Shown here: piece by piece, positions 12,120 to 23,465 of the stretch
How positions within the stretch are numbered: the first letter of the stretch is position 1
Layout: each line of letters starts with the position of its first letter
Source: Epiperipatus broadwayi
Taxonomy: Eukaryota; Onychophora; Udeonychophora; Euonychophora; Peripatidae
Direction of reading: 5' to 3'
Length of the DNA: 64,000 nt
NCBI GenBank assembly: GCA_028023455.1
Contig: JAQFVV010012403.1
Span: forward strand, 806,001 to 870,000
The notes under the pieces: generated by a model
The model's database searches: none
What the model was told of the DNA's origin: nothing
The model's input: only the letters and a program-made list of their open reading frames with translations
Program-made: the position numbers and the translations under genes

Positions 12120-12235
12120 ATGTAATATTTACTAAGACAATAAACCTAAAGCATGTGCGGTTGAAAATGCGAAGATAGGGACCTTTACAGGTCTTAACCA
12201 AAAGCTTACGCACTGGGAAAAAAGAGGGAAATTTA
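12120..12235 (+). repeat. Family C fragment
   Basis: ATATTTACTAAGACAATAAACC through TAGGGACCTTTACAGGTCTTAACC and AAGCTTACGC matches the left part of the palindromic element at 13127. It lies just upstream of LINE-A2 and its right part is missing. Confidence 0.7.
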
Positions 12236-12274
12236 TGGTGATTTATCTATATATACATATGTAAATGCATGAAA

Positions 12275-14230
12275 ATAATTGATATATTAGAAGAAGCAGG
12301 TGAAGAAATAGAAACAATTTTAGCAAAGTTATATACCAAATGTCTAAATGATAAAGATGTACCATATGATTGGAAGAATGCAGTATTAAGATTTAAAAAA
12401 AGGTGATAAAGAAGGTATTACAGACCTACCAGCCTTTTATCAGTTTTATACAAAAATTTTACCAAGATAATTACAACTCGTCTACAGAGAACATTGGATT
12501 TCCACCAATCAAGAGAACAAGCTAGATTTAAAAAGTGGTTTTAGTACAGTAGATCATATCCAGCTATTGAGAGAAGTTATAGAAAGGACAAATGAATATG
12601 AATTGCCATTATGCTTTGGATTTGTAGATTATGAAAAGGCATTTGATTCTATAAACATTTATTCAGTGATTAAAGCATTGGATCATCAAGGTATAGATCC
12701 AGGATATTGTCATATTTTAAAGAATATAAAAATGCAACAGCATCAATTAGATTACATAATGATACTAGGAAAGTCAACATTAAGAAGGGTGTACAACAAG
12801 ATGACTCCATATCTTCAAAACTTTTTACAGCGGTGCTGCAAGAAGTATTTTGTGGATTAAAATGGGAAGCTAAAAGAGTAAAAGTAAATGGAGATTATTT
12901 AAATCATTTAGATTTTGCATATGATGTAGTTGTTTTTGCAAATAATGCTTTAAAGCTGCAGGAAATGTTGCAGGAGTTATCAGATGAAAGTAGGACTAAA
13001 GATAAATGTTCAATGGATTTTCTCAAAATTTGAAAATAAAGATTGATTATGATGAGTTAGAAGAAGTCAACAGCTACAAATACCTTTGTCAGATTATTAA
13101 TACAGATGGAAACATAATAGATGAAAGTAATATTTACTAAGGCAAAAAACCTCAAGCTATGTGCACTTAAAAATGTGAAAGTAGGGACCTCTACAGGTCT
13201 TAACCACAAGCTTATGCTTTGGAAGAAAAGATGGGAACCCTTCCTTACTTCAACCTACTTTTCTATATAAATAGGTGAAGCCGGTTAAATCTGAGAGCAT
13301 GAAGCTATTCAATACTTCACTGATTAAGCCCACAATTCCTATTAGACATTATTACTCACGAAATCTTTTGGTTTACAATGTGTCAATGGAAAGATCTTAT
13401 AATTAGAAATCTATTATGATAATTTAAAGTTGTATTTATAAATTTATTTAACGCACATTGATTACATAAGTAATATTTACTAAGACAATAAACCTCAAAC
13501 TATGTGCACTTAAAAATGCGAAGGTATAATAGGAATTGTGGACTTAATCAGTGAAGTATTGAATAACTTCACGCTCTCAGATCTAACCGCTTCAGCTTCA
13601 CCTACTTATATAGAAAAGTAGGTTGAAGTAAAGAAGGGTTCCCCTCTTTTCTTCCAAAGCATAAGCTTGTGGTTAAGACCTGTAGAGGCCCTATTTTCAC
13701 ATTTTTAAGCGCACATAGCTTGAGGTTTATTGTCTTAGTAAATATTACTTACATAATCAATGTGCATTAAATAAATTTATAATTACAACTTTAAATAGAT
13801 TAAATTAATCATAGAATTAAACTTGGAATGCTTTTGGTATAAATAACTTTATACTAAAAGGAAATATGCCTATGTTTTTGAAAAAGAGGGTTTTTAATAA
13901 ATGTGTTTTACCAGTTCTTACTTATGGATCTGAGACTTGGAGAAGAGAGACGCATGTTGGGAGTAACAAGAAGATTGAAAATGCAATATATTGGTAAAGA
14001 ACAAAGAGATGTTACTGACCTCACTGGATATATTGCTAGAAGTGATAATAATAGATAATTGAAATCAAATTGGATTCCAAGAGATTGTAAAAGACCCAGA
14101 AAGAGACCACATGTGAGATGGATGGGTGAAATAAAACTGTGCAGGGGTGATGTGGAAAAGAAAAACTAAAGATCGGAGATGGATTGAACTTGGAGAGACC
14201 TTCATCCTGCAGTGGATTGATAATGGTTGA
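12275..14230 (+). mobile_element. LINE-A copy 2, 5'-truncated and split by an insertion
   Basis: Starts inside the reverse transcriptase region and runs to the 3' tail near 14230. Open pieces at 12567-12860 and 12707-13033 encode overlapping frames of the fingers and palm (VDYEKAFDSI; KVNGDYLNHLDFAYDVVVF). The catalytic FADD box is FAYD, so it is dead. The reading frame is broken at the INHRI motif by a 668-bp palindromic element, and LINE sequence resumes at 13801 with AATTAATCATAGAATTAAACT. The 3' end closes with CCTGCAGTGGATTGATAATGG, as in the other copies. Confidence 0.85.
13127..13794. mobile_element. Family C palindromic element inserted in LINE-A2
   Basis: Left half runs TAATATTTACTAAG...GGGACCTCTACAGGTC...ATTTATTTAACGCACATTGATTACATAAG, and the right half is largely its reverse complement ending in AATTTATAATTACAACTTT. 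Flanks are ATAGATGAAA (13117-13126) and ATAGATTAAA (13795-13804), a 10-bp TSD with one mismatch. Removing element and one flank restores the LINE reading GATGAAATTAATC, so the insertion is later than the LINE. No hammerhead core was found in this family. Confidence 0.8.
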
Positions 14231-14234
14231 TGAT

Positions 14235-14345
14235 TATGAAATATATAAAAGCAATCACCACTTAAGCAATATCAACAACAATCTCAATCTGTTGTCAAGA
14301 CAACCTTTTACATAATATACCAGTTATAATATTGAATATCCTACA
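14235..14345 (+). repeat. Family F repeat fragment
   Basis: AGCAATCACCACTTAAGCAATATCAACAACAATCTCAATCTGTTGTCAAGACAACC (as overlapping blocks) is shared with 29890-29965, 33985-34110 and, inverted, 34535-34640. Function unknown. Confidence 0.6.
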
Positions 14346-14639
14346 AACAGGATGCTTTCAGAGTTTATAAAAAAATTAGAATCTACAATCAAAACAATTG
14401 GCATAAAAGCAAAACTATAATAGTCTTAAAATAAATCTGGCAATGTTCAGAAAAACTAGACCCAATATCATTATTGTGTATTTCCTACAAGCTTTTTGAA
14501 AGAATAAAGATTAACAGGAATATTGCCAATAGTGAGAACCATGTGTCTCTCTTAAACAGACTAGTTTTATCTTTAACAATTCACATTAAAAAAGACTTTC
14601 TAATTAAATTATTTACCTTTATTGATCTAATCTCTACTT

Positions 14640-14925
14640 AAAACAGATGTGATGCACTGTGGATTCTCCTTTCTTGAAATCAGAAATCTATCAGTCACTA
14701 TGTCCAGAGAAACCTTTTAGTTATCTCCCCTTTCCATTCTCCACTTGTTTTTCCCATATTCTTTATCTGCTCCATCCCATTTCCACAACATTATTTTTGT
14801 GCACTCTATGACCCCCTTTTCCAAACCCAGCATAAAAAAACTAGAAGCTACTTTTTGTATAATCACTTTGTTTATATTTACCCTCCCACAACTTTATTAT
14901 TTGCACCCTTTCTGCTTGGAAACTC
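14640..14925 (-). mobile_element. LINE-C 3' end, inverted copy
   Basis: Its complement aligns with 4200-4490 over nearly its whole length: shared blocks include AATATAAACAAAGTGATTATAC and the 3' end GGTTTCTCTGG.CATAGT. It sits inside LINE-B. A short plus-strand open frame here (14745-14987) is a shadow. Confidence 0.65.
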
Positions 14926-14927
14926 AG

Positions 14928-14990
14928 TTCAGTAGTGCCACCAAGTACAAGTCATATCAATCAACGAATGCAAGAAGCAAATGTTGATCG
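14928..14990 (+). repeat. RZ1 arm fragment
   Basis: CAGTAGTGCCACCAAGTACAAG...ATCAA.GAATGCAAGAAG matches the outer arm of RZ1 (for example 55671-55720). No ribozyme part is retained. Confidence 0.55.
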
Positions 14991-15657
14991 CATTATGTTT
15001 TAATGGTTTTCTAATCTCAGCTTATGAATCTTTTTATGCAAAATGTGGCCTTCTAAAGTTTTATGAAATATTTAAATGGAGAAAAACAATTTACTCAGCA
15101 AGATATCCAGTAGAAAAATTCAAGTGAAACTAAATGATAATAAAAGTTTAGAGAGAAGACTTCCACAGGACTCAGTTCTCTCATCTGTTATTTAACATAT
15201 CAGAGATCTGGCAAAGGATGCAAGAAATTCACCTATACTGATATTACTTTGACTTCAAATAAGGATATGAAAAGACTGAAAATCCTTTCAAAAACTGGAC
15301 ATTTATTCCTCATCCCAAGAAAGCATTATGATCATTGTTCATCTAAAGAACAGATAAACATTTATTCTGAATATAGCCGTTTGCAATAATAAACAAGCAT
15401 CCTTGCTATTAGGAATAATCTTGGATTATAACCTCTTTTTTTCTTCATTTCAGGTTAGATCAAAATTAAATTTCTAGGAATAACTTTTTGAAAAACTGGC
15501 TGGAAGTACTTGGAGTTCTGGTGGAAGTATTTGATTAAAAATTTTCTTAGCATTAGCATATTCTGATGGTTAATACTTTGCCTTTGCGTGGAGAAAAAAT
15601 ATTTGTACTAAACTTCTGGATTCTCAAACATTACAATATTACTGAAACTGAATTGCA

Positions 15658-15760
15658 TGGAAATCAAGTCATACATCATGTGACTTAATTTAATAAGATA
15701 CATCACATGACTTAATTTAATAAGCTTGTATCACATGACTTAATTTAATAAGCTTGTACT
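15658..15760 (+). repeat. Short tandem repeat, three and a half units
   Basis: The unit CATCACATGACTTAATTTAATAAG with spacer GCTTGTAT is repeated with about a 31-bp period. The copies are almost identical, so the expansion is recent. Confidence 0.8.
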
Positions 15761-15806
15761 ACAAATGTTATATAATGAGCATGCTAATAGCTCTTAACAA
15801 TCTTTT

Positions 15807-15915
15807 CTGAATATCACTATCCTCAGATGGGTTTCTGGATCTGGCTGTCATCAGTGAGGCAATAGGATATTCAGATATTAATTCCTGAATATCCTAGTGC
15901 CTCACTGATGACAGC
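15807..15915 (-). mobile_element. RZ3 fragment: inverted pair with hammerhead-like ribozyme
   Basis: On the minus strand 15874-15807 reads as a type I hammerhead: stem I CTGAATAT and CCTCA, then CTGATGA, a 12-nt stem II region, GAAAC, CC, ATC, then TGAGG and ATATTCAG closing stem I (5 bp plus 8 bp around an internal loop). Stem II pairing is poor, so activity is doubtful. From 15883 to 15915 the plus strand starts an inverted partner (CCTGAATATCC...GCCTCACTGATGACAGC) that is cut off by the LINE-A piece. The distal stem I differs from RZ1, so I treat it as a separate family. Confidence 0.55.
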
Positions 15916-16185
15916 TCAATGTTACTGATCTCATTGAAAAAATTAAAAGACAAGTGGAGTTGGGCTGGATATATTTCTAGAAGAGATGATAATAGATGGA
16001 CAATTGAAATCTTAAACTGGATTCCAAGAGATTGTAAAAGACCCAGAAATAGATCACATGTGAGATGGATGAATGAAATAAGAAAGTGTGCAGGGGTGAT
16101 GTGGAGAAGATAAGGTAAAGATAGATTGAACTTGGAGAGACCTTCATCCTGCAGTGGATTGATAATGGTTGTTGATGATGATTCT
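15915..16185 (+). pseudogene. LINE-A 3' terminal fragment
   Basis: Encodes the C-terminal tail WAGYISRRDDNRW and RDCKRPR..SHVRWMNEI...W in one frame of 64 codons, then the family's 3' end CCTTCATCCTGCAGTGGATTG and an ATG-rich tail GATGATGATT. It is a 5'-truncated copy, as expected from incomplete reverse transcription. Confidence 0.8.
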
Positions 16186-16673
16186 GCAAATAATTTATTC
16201 TGCTCCCTCACAGAGATTTATATATATTAAATTAAATATTTTCATGAATTTATAATGTAAACAAAGTAAAATTGGGGATTATTTCCACGTAAATAACTAG
16301 AGATATCTTTACTAGTGGTGTTTCTACTGAATCATCACTTGCTATTGACAGACTTAAGGTTAAACTAGTTTGTTCTAATACTTTATAATAAGTTTTTTGT
16401 CTGAATTTAATTATAAAAAACATTCTCTTTTATTTTGAATTTAAGTTGTTATATGGGTTTAAACCCAGACAAGTATTTTTTTAAGGAAGACATCTTTTGA
16501 CTTTCTGGGGAATTGAATAATTATTTACACGATGTCAAAAGAAAATTGAATCTTTTAAGATTTTATACTTATAAAAAGTTTGTCTGGGTTTAAATACATA
16601 TACCAACTTAGATTACAAATAAAAGAGAAAGACCTTGATTTCTAATTAAATTCAAGACAAGAAACTATTATTA

Positions 16674-17180
16674 AAACAGCCAAAACTCTATGTATTGTCA
16701 CTCAGTGCAAGCCAGAATAATCAATGGATACCAGAAGGCTTGTGCATAAAATCCCCATTTAGTGCCTACTCATCCAATATTTCCAGACTAGTTTCTGGCT
16801 TGTGGCCTTCGTCATTGAGGAGTCTTGGATCTGAGAGCACTGTGTCTAGATCTTAGGATCTAATGCAACCCTCCAGCAGCCACCTTTTATCTCTACTTAA
16901 CTACAAAACTATGAGTCTTAAATTGAAAACACTAATATTTTTAGCCCAAGTTCATTAGCTTATATAGTCATATAGGTTTGAACTCAGTTCAGTACCTATA
17001 CATTTTGTGACTTTGGTTCTTAATTGGATGAGTAGGCACTAGATGAGGATTTTATGCACAAGCCTTTTGGCATCCATTGATTACTCTGGTTTGCACTGAG
17101 TGGCAATATGTATAGAGTTTTGCCTGTTTTAATAACAGTTATAAGCAAGCATAAGAAATAGTAATCATGTGATATTTATT
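16674..17180. mobile_element. RZ1 palindromic retrozyme-like element with 18-bp TSD
   Basis: Flanked by GACAAGAAACTATTATTA (16656-16673) and GACAAAAAACTATTATTA (17181-17198), 17 of 18 identical. It has a left arm with a minus-strand hammerhead, a middle section (about 16860-17020) shared with the element at 30788, and a right arm whose ribozyme is mostly deleted, leaving only the 3' strand of stem I (ATTGGATGAGTAGGCAC). Confidence 0.85.
16772..16830 (-). ncRNA. Hammerhead ribozyme motif, C3 lost (RZ1)
   Basis: Minus strand: ATCCAAGACTCCTCA, then ATGACGA in place of CTGANGA, stem II GGC-CACAA-GCC, GAAAC TA GTC, then TGGAAATATTGGAT. GAAA box, GTC triplet and stem I are kept, but C3 is A. Predicted inactive. 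Confidence 0.75.
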
Positions 17181-18115
17181 GACAAAAAACTATTATTAGA
17201 CACTAAAGCAAAAAAGATAGTCTTAGGTATATCAATAGTAATCAATAGTATTGCCAAATATATTTCTAGTCATTTGGCCTACAGTTTACTTTGTCTTAAT
17301 AAATGCATGAAAATATTTTCTCTAACATGCAATCTCTTGGGTAGAGGAATTATTATTTATATGATACCAAAAGACATGAGTTTTCTAAGTCCTCATGCTT
17401 ATAGAAATAGCTGTTTGAATTTAAATTCATTTAACAACTTGGGTTAGAAATAAAGGATGATCTTTAATTTTTAGTTAAATTGTGGACAAAAAAACTTATT
17501 GGATACTAGAATAAAATAATTTAGCCTTGGTCTATCATTAGTAATTCATGGATTTTTAGCAACAATCTTTGCTAAACATATCTCTAGTTATTACATAGAA
17601 ATAACCACATACTCTGTGTACATAATAATATGTAATGTTTATAATATATATGATATATATTGAATTAAATATTTTTGTGGATTGTTATGAGGAGATCATA
17701 TCCATGTAAACAGATAAACTTTAATGCTTGTTGTTGTCAAAAATGATCAATTACTACTAATTGACAATCCCTGAAGCTAAACAAGTGTTCTCATTTACCT
17801 ATAATAGTTTTTTTGTTGATGAAAATGGGTTCCTCTTTTACTTCAACCCCAAGTTCTTATATGGATTTATAAATCTGTTTATTATACTTGTGCAAATGTG
17901 AAAGAATAACATCTTGATATTCTGCAAGTAATATTTTAAACTTCTTCAGAGAGATGTACATTTTGAATTAAATATTTCTATGGATTTCTATTATAATAAA
18001 AAATAGAAATGAGATTATATCCATGTAATCAGAGATAAACTTTAACCCTTCAATGTTGCCAAGAAATCAGTTACTCCTAATAGAAAGCACTCTAATATAT
18101 GAGCACATACAATTT

Positions 18116-19695
18116 TATTTTTAAATTTTGATATGAACTCTCCTGGAAAATTCCATTTTACATGAGAATGATACTTCAGCTTAACTTTAACAGTGATGAA
18201 GTACCTCAGATGGCCTTAGAATGGACTATGGGCCAGTACAGTTACTGCAATCTTGTAAATACTTCCAAATGATTAGTAAAGATTATATATTTTAGGTTTC
18301 ATTTTAATTAAAGGGTAGCATAAATTATCAGTAAAATATAAAGCTCTAGTTCAAAGATTAAAAGAGAACTCAATTTTCTCAAAATGGCAGCACTTTGCAT
18401 TTTATTTGTCAAGGGAATAAGATTGAAGAAGTAATTTTTTTTTCAGATTGTTTTTTAATCATTGAAAGAATTTTTAATCTAATAAATATAAAATGTATTT
18501 ATTTTTATATGTTTTTCTTAGAATCAATGGGACAAGAAAAAGTAAGTCTAAACTAATAAAATATCCTAAAGGTCCAGATGCTCTGTTCTAAGATCCAAAG
18601 CTCCTCATGGACAGAAGCTATAAGCTTGAATCTGGTCTGGAAATATTCAATAGGATAGCAAAGAATAGAGATTCATTAAGCACTCTCTAGCTTACAGTAA
18701 GTGGCATAATTGTGATGAAATAAAAATCTATGCTGATTAAAACTTTCTTTAAATAAACTTATGAATTTTACAATTTTTTTGTTCCTTTAATTATATTCAA
18801 AATTAATTTTACTAACAAATTTGTAAAATGAAGCTCATATATATGAAAATTAAATTTTGCAAAGTTCGCTCTCATTTTTGACCAATTAATTAGCAACACT
18901 GAAGAGTAATCACATGATAAACAGGAAGTACAGACAAGATGAGAAAATAATGGTGGGTGAAAAAAGATTCATTCTGTGCTCTTGTGTAGATGTGGTGTAA
19001 AACATACAAATTCTAATGTTTTATTTTAATTTTCAAATCACAGATAGAAAATAAGGGGATACAACAGAATTACAGCAATTTATTTAACATATGAAATTTT
19101 AGACAGGTTAAATATTAAAATATGAAGGAAATTGGTGAGATTCCAATTAATGGTTTTATTAAGTTCTTCCGTTCTGCGAGTGTAGAGATATGATACTCAT
19201 TAGCTATGCAGTTCATGATGTTTATCTGACCATAGTTAGAAAGATCAATGATTAGTAAGGATTAAATTTTATTCATGAAGCAGAGACCATGGATTATCTT
19301 GAATTTGTTAATGAAATACCTAGGAAGCTGAAATCTAATTAGGTTAATGATTGGATCTGAAGGGTAGGATGATGTTTCAAACTTCATAATTCTTCAGTTG
19401 TAGATTCTTGTTGAATATCCAGAAAGAGTATTGATTTGAGATGTCTCAACTATTTCTTGAGTTATTGGAAAACTCCATCTACTATAAGAATTCCATTTTA
19501 TTTTTCACTTCACAAAAGAATTCTATTTTAAGCTTTTCTTATCTCTTGCTTCCAAGCATTTAGCTTGATTTACAATAGCATAAAGAAGTCAAAAGGATAT
19601 TGAATTAAGAACTTAATACATTTTCTATGAGGCAACTTCTGATATCTGACACAGGAATTTGTAAAAGAACAGGAAGCCATTGCAAAAAAAAGTAG
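18116..19695. other. No gene seen; one small RZ1 relic
   Basis: AT-rich. A decayed RZ1 piece lies at about 18575-18650 (GATCCAAAGCTCCTCATGGACAGAAGC...GGTCTGGAAATATTCAATAGG). Otherwise I see no coding frame, RNA gene or repeat I recognise. Confidence 0.45.
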
Positions 19696-19699
19696 ACTT

Positions 19700-19885
19700 T
19701 GTACCGGTCAAAACATGTTTATCCATCTAACATGAGCTGGAACTCACAAAATGTACTTCAAACCCAATCAAGCCTGAGATTTAGGTCAGGGACCAGCCTG
19801 AATTCGAACCCACTCTCTAAGCCCCAGATCAAACACCTAATGAACAACACAATAGTGATGGCACATGAGAATTAATTTTAAATCC
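19700..19885 (-). repeat. tRNA-derived SINE candidate
   Basis: On the minus strand a tRNA-like head is visible: TTGTTCATTAGGTGTTTGATC (A-box-like) and GAGTGGGTTCGAATTCAGG, whose GGTTCGAATTC is an almost perfect B box, about 30 nt downstream. A tRNA-unrelated body follows. It is GC-richer than its surroundings. No intact cloverleaf, so a SINE or tRNA pseudogene rather than a tRNA gene. Confidence 0.6.
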
Positions 19886-20052
19886 GGCTGACTAGCAAAG
19901 CTGAGCAAAACAATGAGACATCTATTAATTATGACTTAAACTAAAATATATATAAGTATGGCTGTACTTTTGGAAGTGGAGAAAAGAAATTTGAACTACT
20001 CAAATAAGTTATACAATAAAAATATAGTTTAATATAATGACAAATTATTTAC

Positions 20053-20212
20053 ATACATTTATAAATAATATTCATTAAGGCTGTAGCCTCAAGCACATGC
20101 GTATAAAATGCGATCGTAGGGACCTCTACAGGTCTTAAAACCACAAGCTTACTCATTGGAAGAAAAGAGGGGAACCCTTCTTTACTTCAACCTACTTTCT
20201 ATTTAAATTAAG
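20053..20212 (+). repeat. Family C fragment
   Basis: AATATTCATTAAGGCTGTAGCC, GTAGGGACCTCTACAGGTC and GAAAAGAGGGGAACCCTTC match the left half of the element at 13127. The right half is absent. Confidence 0.7.
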
Positions 20213-20394
20213 TTAAGTACATTAGTATGTGCACGAATGAGCAAGCGGTCTACCAAACGATAGATAATTATATATTGTCATTCACACTATTATTTCTCAT
20301 ATGCTCTTTATTAGCTAAATAATATATTATAAATAAATACACATCTTTGATGGGTCCCATATTAAGATGCCAATCCACTATTAGAAGAAATTAC

Positions 20395-20450
20395 ATAATA
20401 TGGCCATTAATGCTTTGATTTACGGTTCTGAAACATGGTGACTAACATAT
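20395..20450 (+). pseudogene. Tiny LINE RT relic
   Basis: One frame reads INALIYGSETW, matching the VLPVLTYGSETW block that follows the RT palm in LINE-A-like elements. Only about 18 codons can be aligned; no other part of the element is recognisable nearby. Confidence 0.35.
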
Positions 20451-20889
20451 TACTTCGGGAAGTGTTCTGAGATTCATTACAGATATAATATAAACCATTT
20501 TCACACCATTACTGTCGTGAAAATAAATAAAATACATTTGAAAACATATTTGATTATATGATTACAATACTTAATAAAAAAATTTTTAATTAGCGCTGGT
20601 ACGAAGAACGCTTTATTTTTCCCCAAGGCATATAGATACTCTTAAATACAGAAATAAGTTATGATGGTGGTACTGTATAAGACTGAAATAAATTTAATCA
20701 ATAAAATAGAAGTAGTTGGCATTTATATATATATATTTTTAAGCAGAGCGCAATTTTAATATTAGAGCATTAAAACTGGGTCATGAAGCAAAAGAAATAA
20801 ATATACGAAGAAGTTTGCGGTGCTGACATTATAACCAAGAAATAGCAGGAAAAGTCATGCTTCCGGACGAAAGACGAAGTGGATGGGCA

Positions 20890-21005
20890 TAGCATGTGCC
20901 AGACTTAGGGATCACCGCGAGTGGCCTTTTTATACAAAGAAAAAATATGCATAGTGTGTGCCAGACTTAGGTTCACCACCAGAAGCATTTTTATACGAAG
21001 GCACA
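20890..21005 (+). repeat. Two diverged tandem units of about 60 bp
   Basis: GCATAGCATGTGCCAGACTTAGG.ATCACC...TTTTTATACAAAG recurs as GCATAGTGTGTGCCAGACTTAGGTTCACC...TTTTTATACGAAG. Origin unknown; nearby sequence is slightly GC-richer. Confidence 0.6.
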
Positions 21006-21982
21006 AAAAGGAATCTATGGATTTGAACTTGTCGCAACCCCCAGATTAAGACTAGAAGCACATAATATATCTATATACGAAGATAGGCTAAATGTCAGTA
21101 ATGCAGTAATGATACATTTCACTAAAGACATTGAATAAATTTTACTGCTTTAAAATAAATGACCCTTGTTTGAGTACTATAATTTAGACAAATAATACGC
21201 TATGCAGTTATAATATATATAGAGAGATTTACATTTCATTTACTTAAAATATACTTGAAGATTTTATTTAGCAAAAGTAACATTAAGATTTACCCCCTTC
21301 CCTTTCTGTTATTTAAAATAAATAAATCCCACCTTTGTTGATTTTACAAATAAATGGAATATATAAGTATTGTATTTGATATTTTAAGAGTATGTAAAAA
21401 TAAGAAGACTGGCAGTTATAAAAAATAACTATTGGGTCACTCTTTCAGAATTTAAAAAAAAACATTTAAAAAGATTTCAAAGTGTTAATTAGCTTGAGTT
21501 CTGGATTCACCCAGGTAGAAAATCCAGAGTTAAACAATTATATTTTATACTAAAACATAAATAAAATGTTGACTCGTAAAAACAACCTGGTGAGTGAATT
21601 AATAATGCATTGTTTTAAATGGACATTAAAAACCTTAATTCATGAAGGGTTACTTAAAAGAAAGAAAAGATTTTGGAAATTTGACTTGTCAGATTGCATT
21701 AAGATTGGCTTAAAATTAAGTGATAAATAACTATAAATAAATGACCACACTAAAATTAAAGAAAATGAGAGCATATGAGAGAAAATTAAATATATAGGAA
21801 TTACTTAAGACCAAATTATATATTTAAACAAAAACAAAGTTAAATAATACATGAGAAATCTTGATAGTAGAATTAGACTAGATTTAGTTTGAGGTGACGG
21901 CTTGAAAAGTTACCTTGCAATTTTAAGAATCCAATTTAAAGTATGGCATATGCACGGCAATTGAAATGAAAGTTTTTTTCAG

Positions 21983-22171
21983 TGTCAGCAAGCTGCTATT
22001 AGCATTTCTAAAGTTCTCAGGTCGGGCTTTTACTTCACTCTTGGGCAGCAGAATGGCATGGCCGCGGAAGATGATGACCCAACAGGGCCAAGAATGGATT
22101 TTACTACATCATTTTTAGATTTCAAAACAGCATGGTGTCTAGTAGCAATTAGTTCTCTCAATAATAGCTAA
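21983..22171 (+). CDS. Candidate terminal exon or gene relic, unidentified
   Basis: A T7C-AG acceptor (AAAGTTTTTTTCAG) is followed by 62 open codons and TAA. The frame contains KVLRSGFYFTLGQQNG, an acidic AEDDDPTGPRMDF stretch and a hydrophobic end (TAWCLVAISSL). Base composition rises sharply here (CCGCGG, GGGCAGCAG) against a roughly 28% GC background, and AATAAA follows at 22258-22263. There is no in-frame ATG upstream, since a stop lies seven codons before. The minus strand also has a 39-codon frame, so coding strand is uncertain. No family recognised; a relic of a mobile or processed sequence is possible. Confidence 0.35.
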   Translation, partial: CQQAAISISKVLRSGFYFTLGQQNGMAAEDDDPTGPRMDFTTSFLDFKTAWCLVAISSLNNS

Positions 22172-22257
22172 TCTAATCTGTGACTCAAAATTCAGCCATT
22201 TTATACTTTTTCTTTATCAGTTGTTTTTGAAGATGCAGCAGTAAGATAACGTCCAAA

Positions 22258-22263
22258 AATAAA
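22258..22263 (+). terminator. Possible poly(A) signal AATAAA
   Basis: Lies 87 nt after the stop of the candidate exon at 21983. AATAAA is common by chance in this AT-rich DNA and there is no strong GU-rich element after it. Confidence 0.25.
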
Positions 22264-22269
22264 TTCAAA

Positions 22270-23385
22270 TCTATTTCCAGATTAGAAATAATTTTGACAA
22301 AATGTTTATAAAAGAAAATCTTTAATCTTAATCCCATTTTAGTTTAAGTAAAAACTTCAATTAAAAATACCTTCCCCAGATTAAAACAATAGTGCTTCCA
22401 ACCCTTTAATTATTTTTAGACAATTAACTGTAGCATCTTCCATATTGGATTTTACAAAATATACAGTTTAAAAGAAAAAAAAGTACTTTAAAAAGAAAAA
22501 GTTTAAAAATGACGTTTAATAAAATATTTACAAAAAATCAATATTTTGTTAGTATTTTGCTCCTATATATATATATTTGAGCCACACCTATAATACTTTA
22601 ATAAAAAAAAACTAATAATTAATAAAAAGAATTTATAATAATTTTTAAAAAATGTTAAAATTTTATAACTTAAGCACGCATCTCAAATATATACATAATA
22701 TATATATATATACATGACAAAAGGAGCGGGATGGGAAATGGGGTTTGAATACAGGTTAGTAGATGGAATTATGAAGCTCAATCAAGCTAAGATTGACTGC
22801 TTCAACTTGAACATCCTAATGGTTTTTCTCATATCAATATTTATTTGACTATCAAGTTTAGTGTTGATCCCTTTCTCCAGACAGAGGCATTATATTTGCC
22901 AGTAGAATGTTAAGAAAGCTGTTGTAAGGTGTTTGTATCAACCCAAAGTAATTCCAAACAGCTTTATTATCATAATTACATACTGTAAATCATTATCATT
23001 CAATCTCTTAAATCAATTGAAATATTTATGCCAATTTTCATTTTCAGTTGTGACTGCATTAATGTTTCTGGTACCAGTAGTAAAGAATAATAAATAGGCA
23101 AAATCAATATCCCAAAAATTATGGTGCCTAAAACCATATTGTATATAAAAGAATATTTTATTATATTGCAGTTATAAATTGAGCTTGCTTTTATATTAAT
23201 TGATATCATTAATAAACTTTTACTATTGGTCTGTCTAAAATTAAATATACTATTCGTTATATATTTTATTTTGTATTATTCATCAATAAAGATTAAATAA
23301 ATTAAATAATCAGATGGTTTATTGTTTAGAAATTAATACAAAATTCAACCACTAGGAGTGATAGAATTCTGCTGATCTTATGCTC
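22270..23385. other. No gene seen
   Basis: AT-rich with (TA)n patches near 22565 and 22690-22715. A minus-strand frame at 23000-23209 is hydrophobic only because of AT bias. Confidence 0.4.
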
Positions 23386-23389
23386 TGCA

Positions 23390-23465
23390 TGTTTTTATCC
23401 AATGGTAGAGTAGCAGAATCAAGAATGAAAGGCTCCTGGATCAAGGCTTGCACTTTTATTGCTTA
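23390..23465 (+). repeat. SINE-like head, weak
   Basis: CCAATGGTAGAGTAGCAGAATC followed by CTCCTGGATCAAGGC resembles a decayed A box and B box in the same layout as the repeats at 58115 and 59546. Confidence 0.35.

Larger units (their letters stand above)
14385..15500 (+). pseudogene. LINE-B: CR1/Jockey-like reverse transcriptase remnant
   Basis: Near 14455 one frame reads PISLLCISYKLFERIKINRN, matching RT motif 1 (the PISLL...LE block) of CR1/Jockey-type LINEs. After an interruption, about 15015-15200 carries the AYD-like GLLKFYEIFKWRKTI region, then LERRLPQDSVLS, equivalent to the GLPQGSVLAP block, with Gly replaced by Asp. Frameshifts and stops are frequent and no catalytic YADD is readable. 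It is broken by the LINE-C tail at 14640-14925 and an RZ1 arm piece at 14928-14990. The clade call is by motif similarity only. Confidence 0.6.
16210..18115. repeat. Family H foldback repeats, three related modules
   Basis: A left module (GAATTAAATATTT..TGGAT...ATATCCATGTAA...AGATAAACTTTAA) occurs near 16225, 17650 and 17945. A hairpin follows the first one: TTTTGTCTGAATTTAATTATAA...GGGTTTAAACCCAGACAAG pairs with GTCTGGGTTTAAA...TAATTAAATTCAAGACAAG (16390-16665). The right arm recurs near 17340-17500. An RZ1 element at 16674-17180 interrupts it. No ribozyme core found; function unknown. Confidence 0.6.

Noticed and set aside
13300-13370. CACTGATTAAGTCC...CACGAAATC in family C as a possible hammerhead
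   Set aside because: G8 is T in every copy seen, the 30-nt interval does not fold as stem II, and no stem I partner exists.
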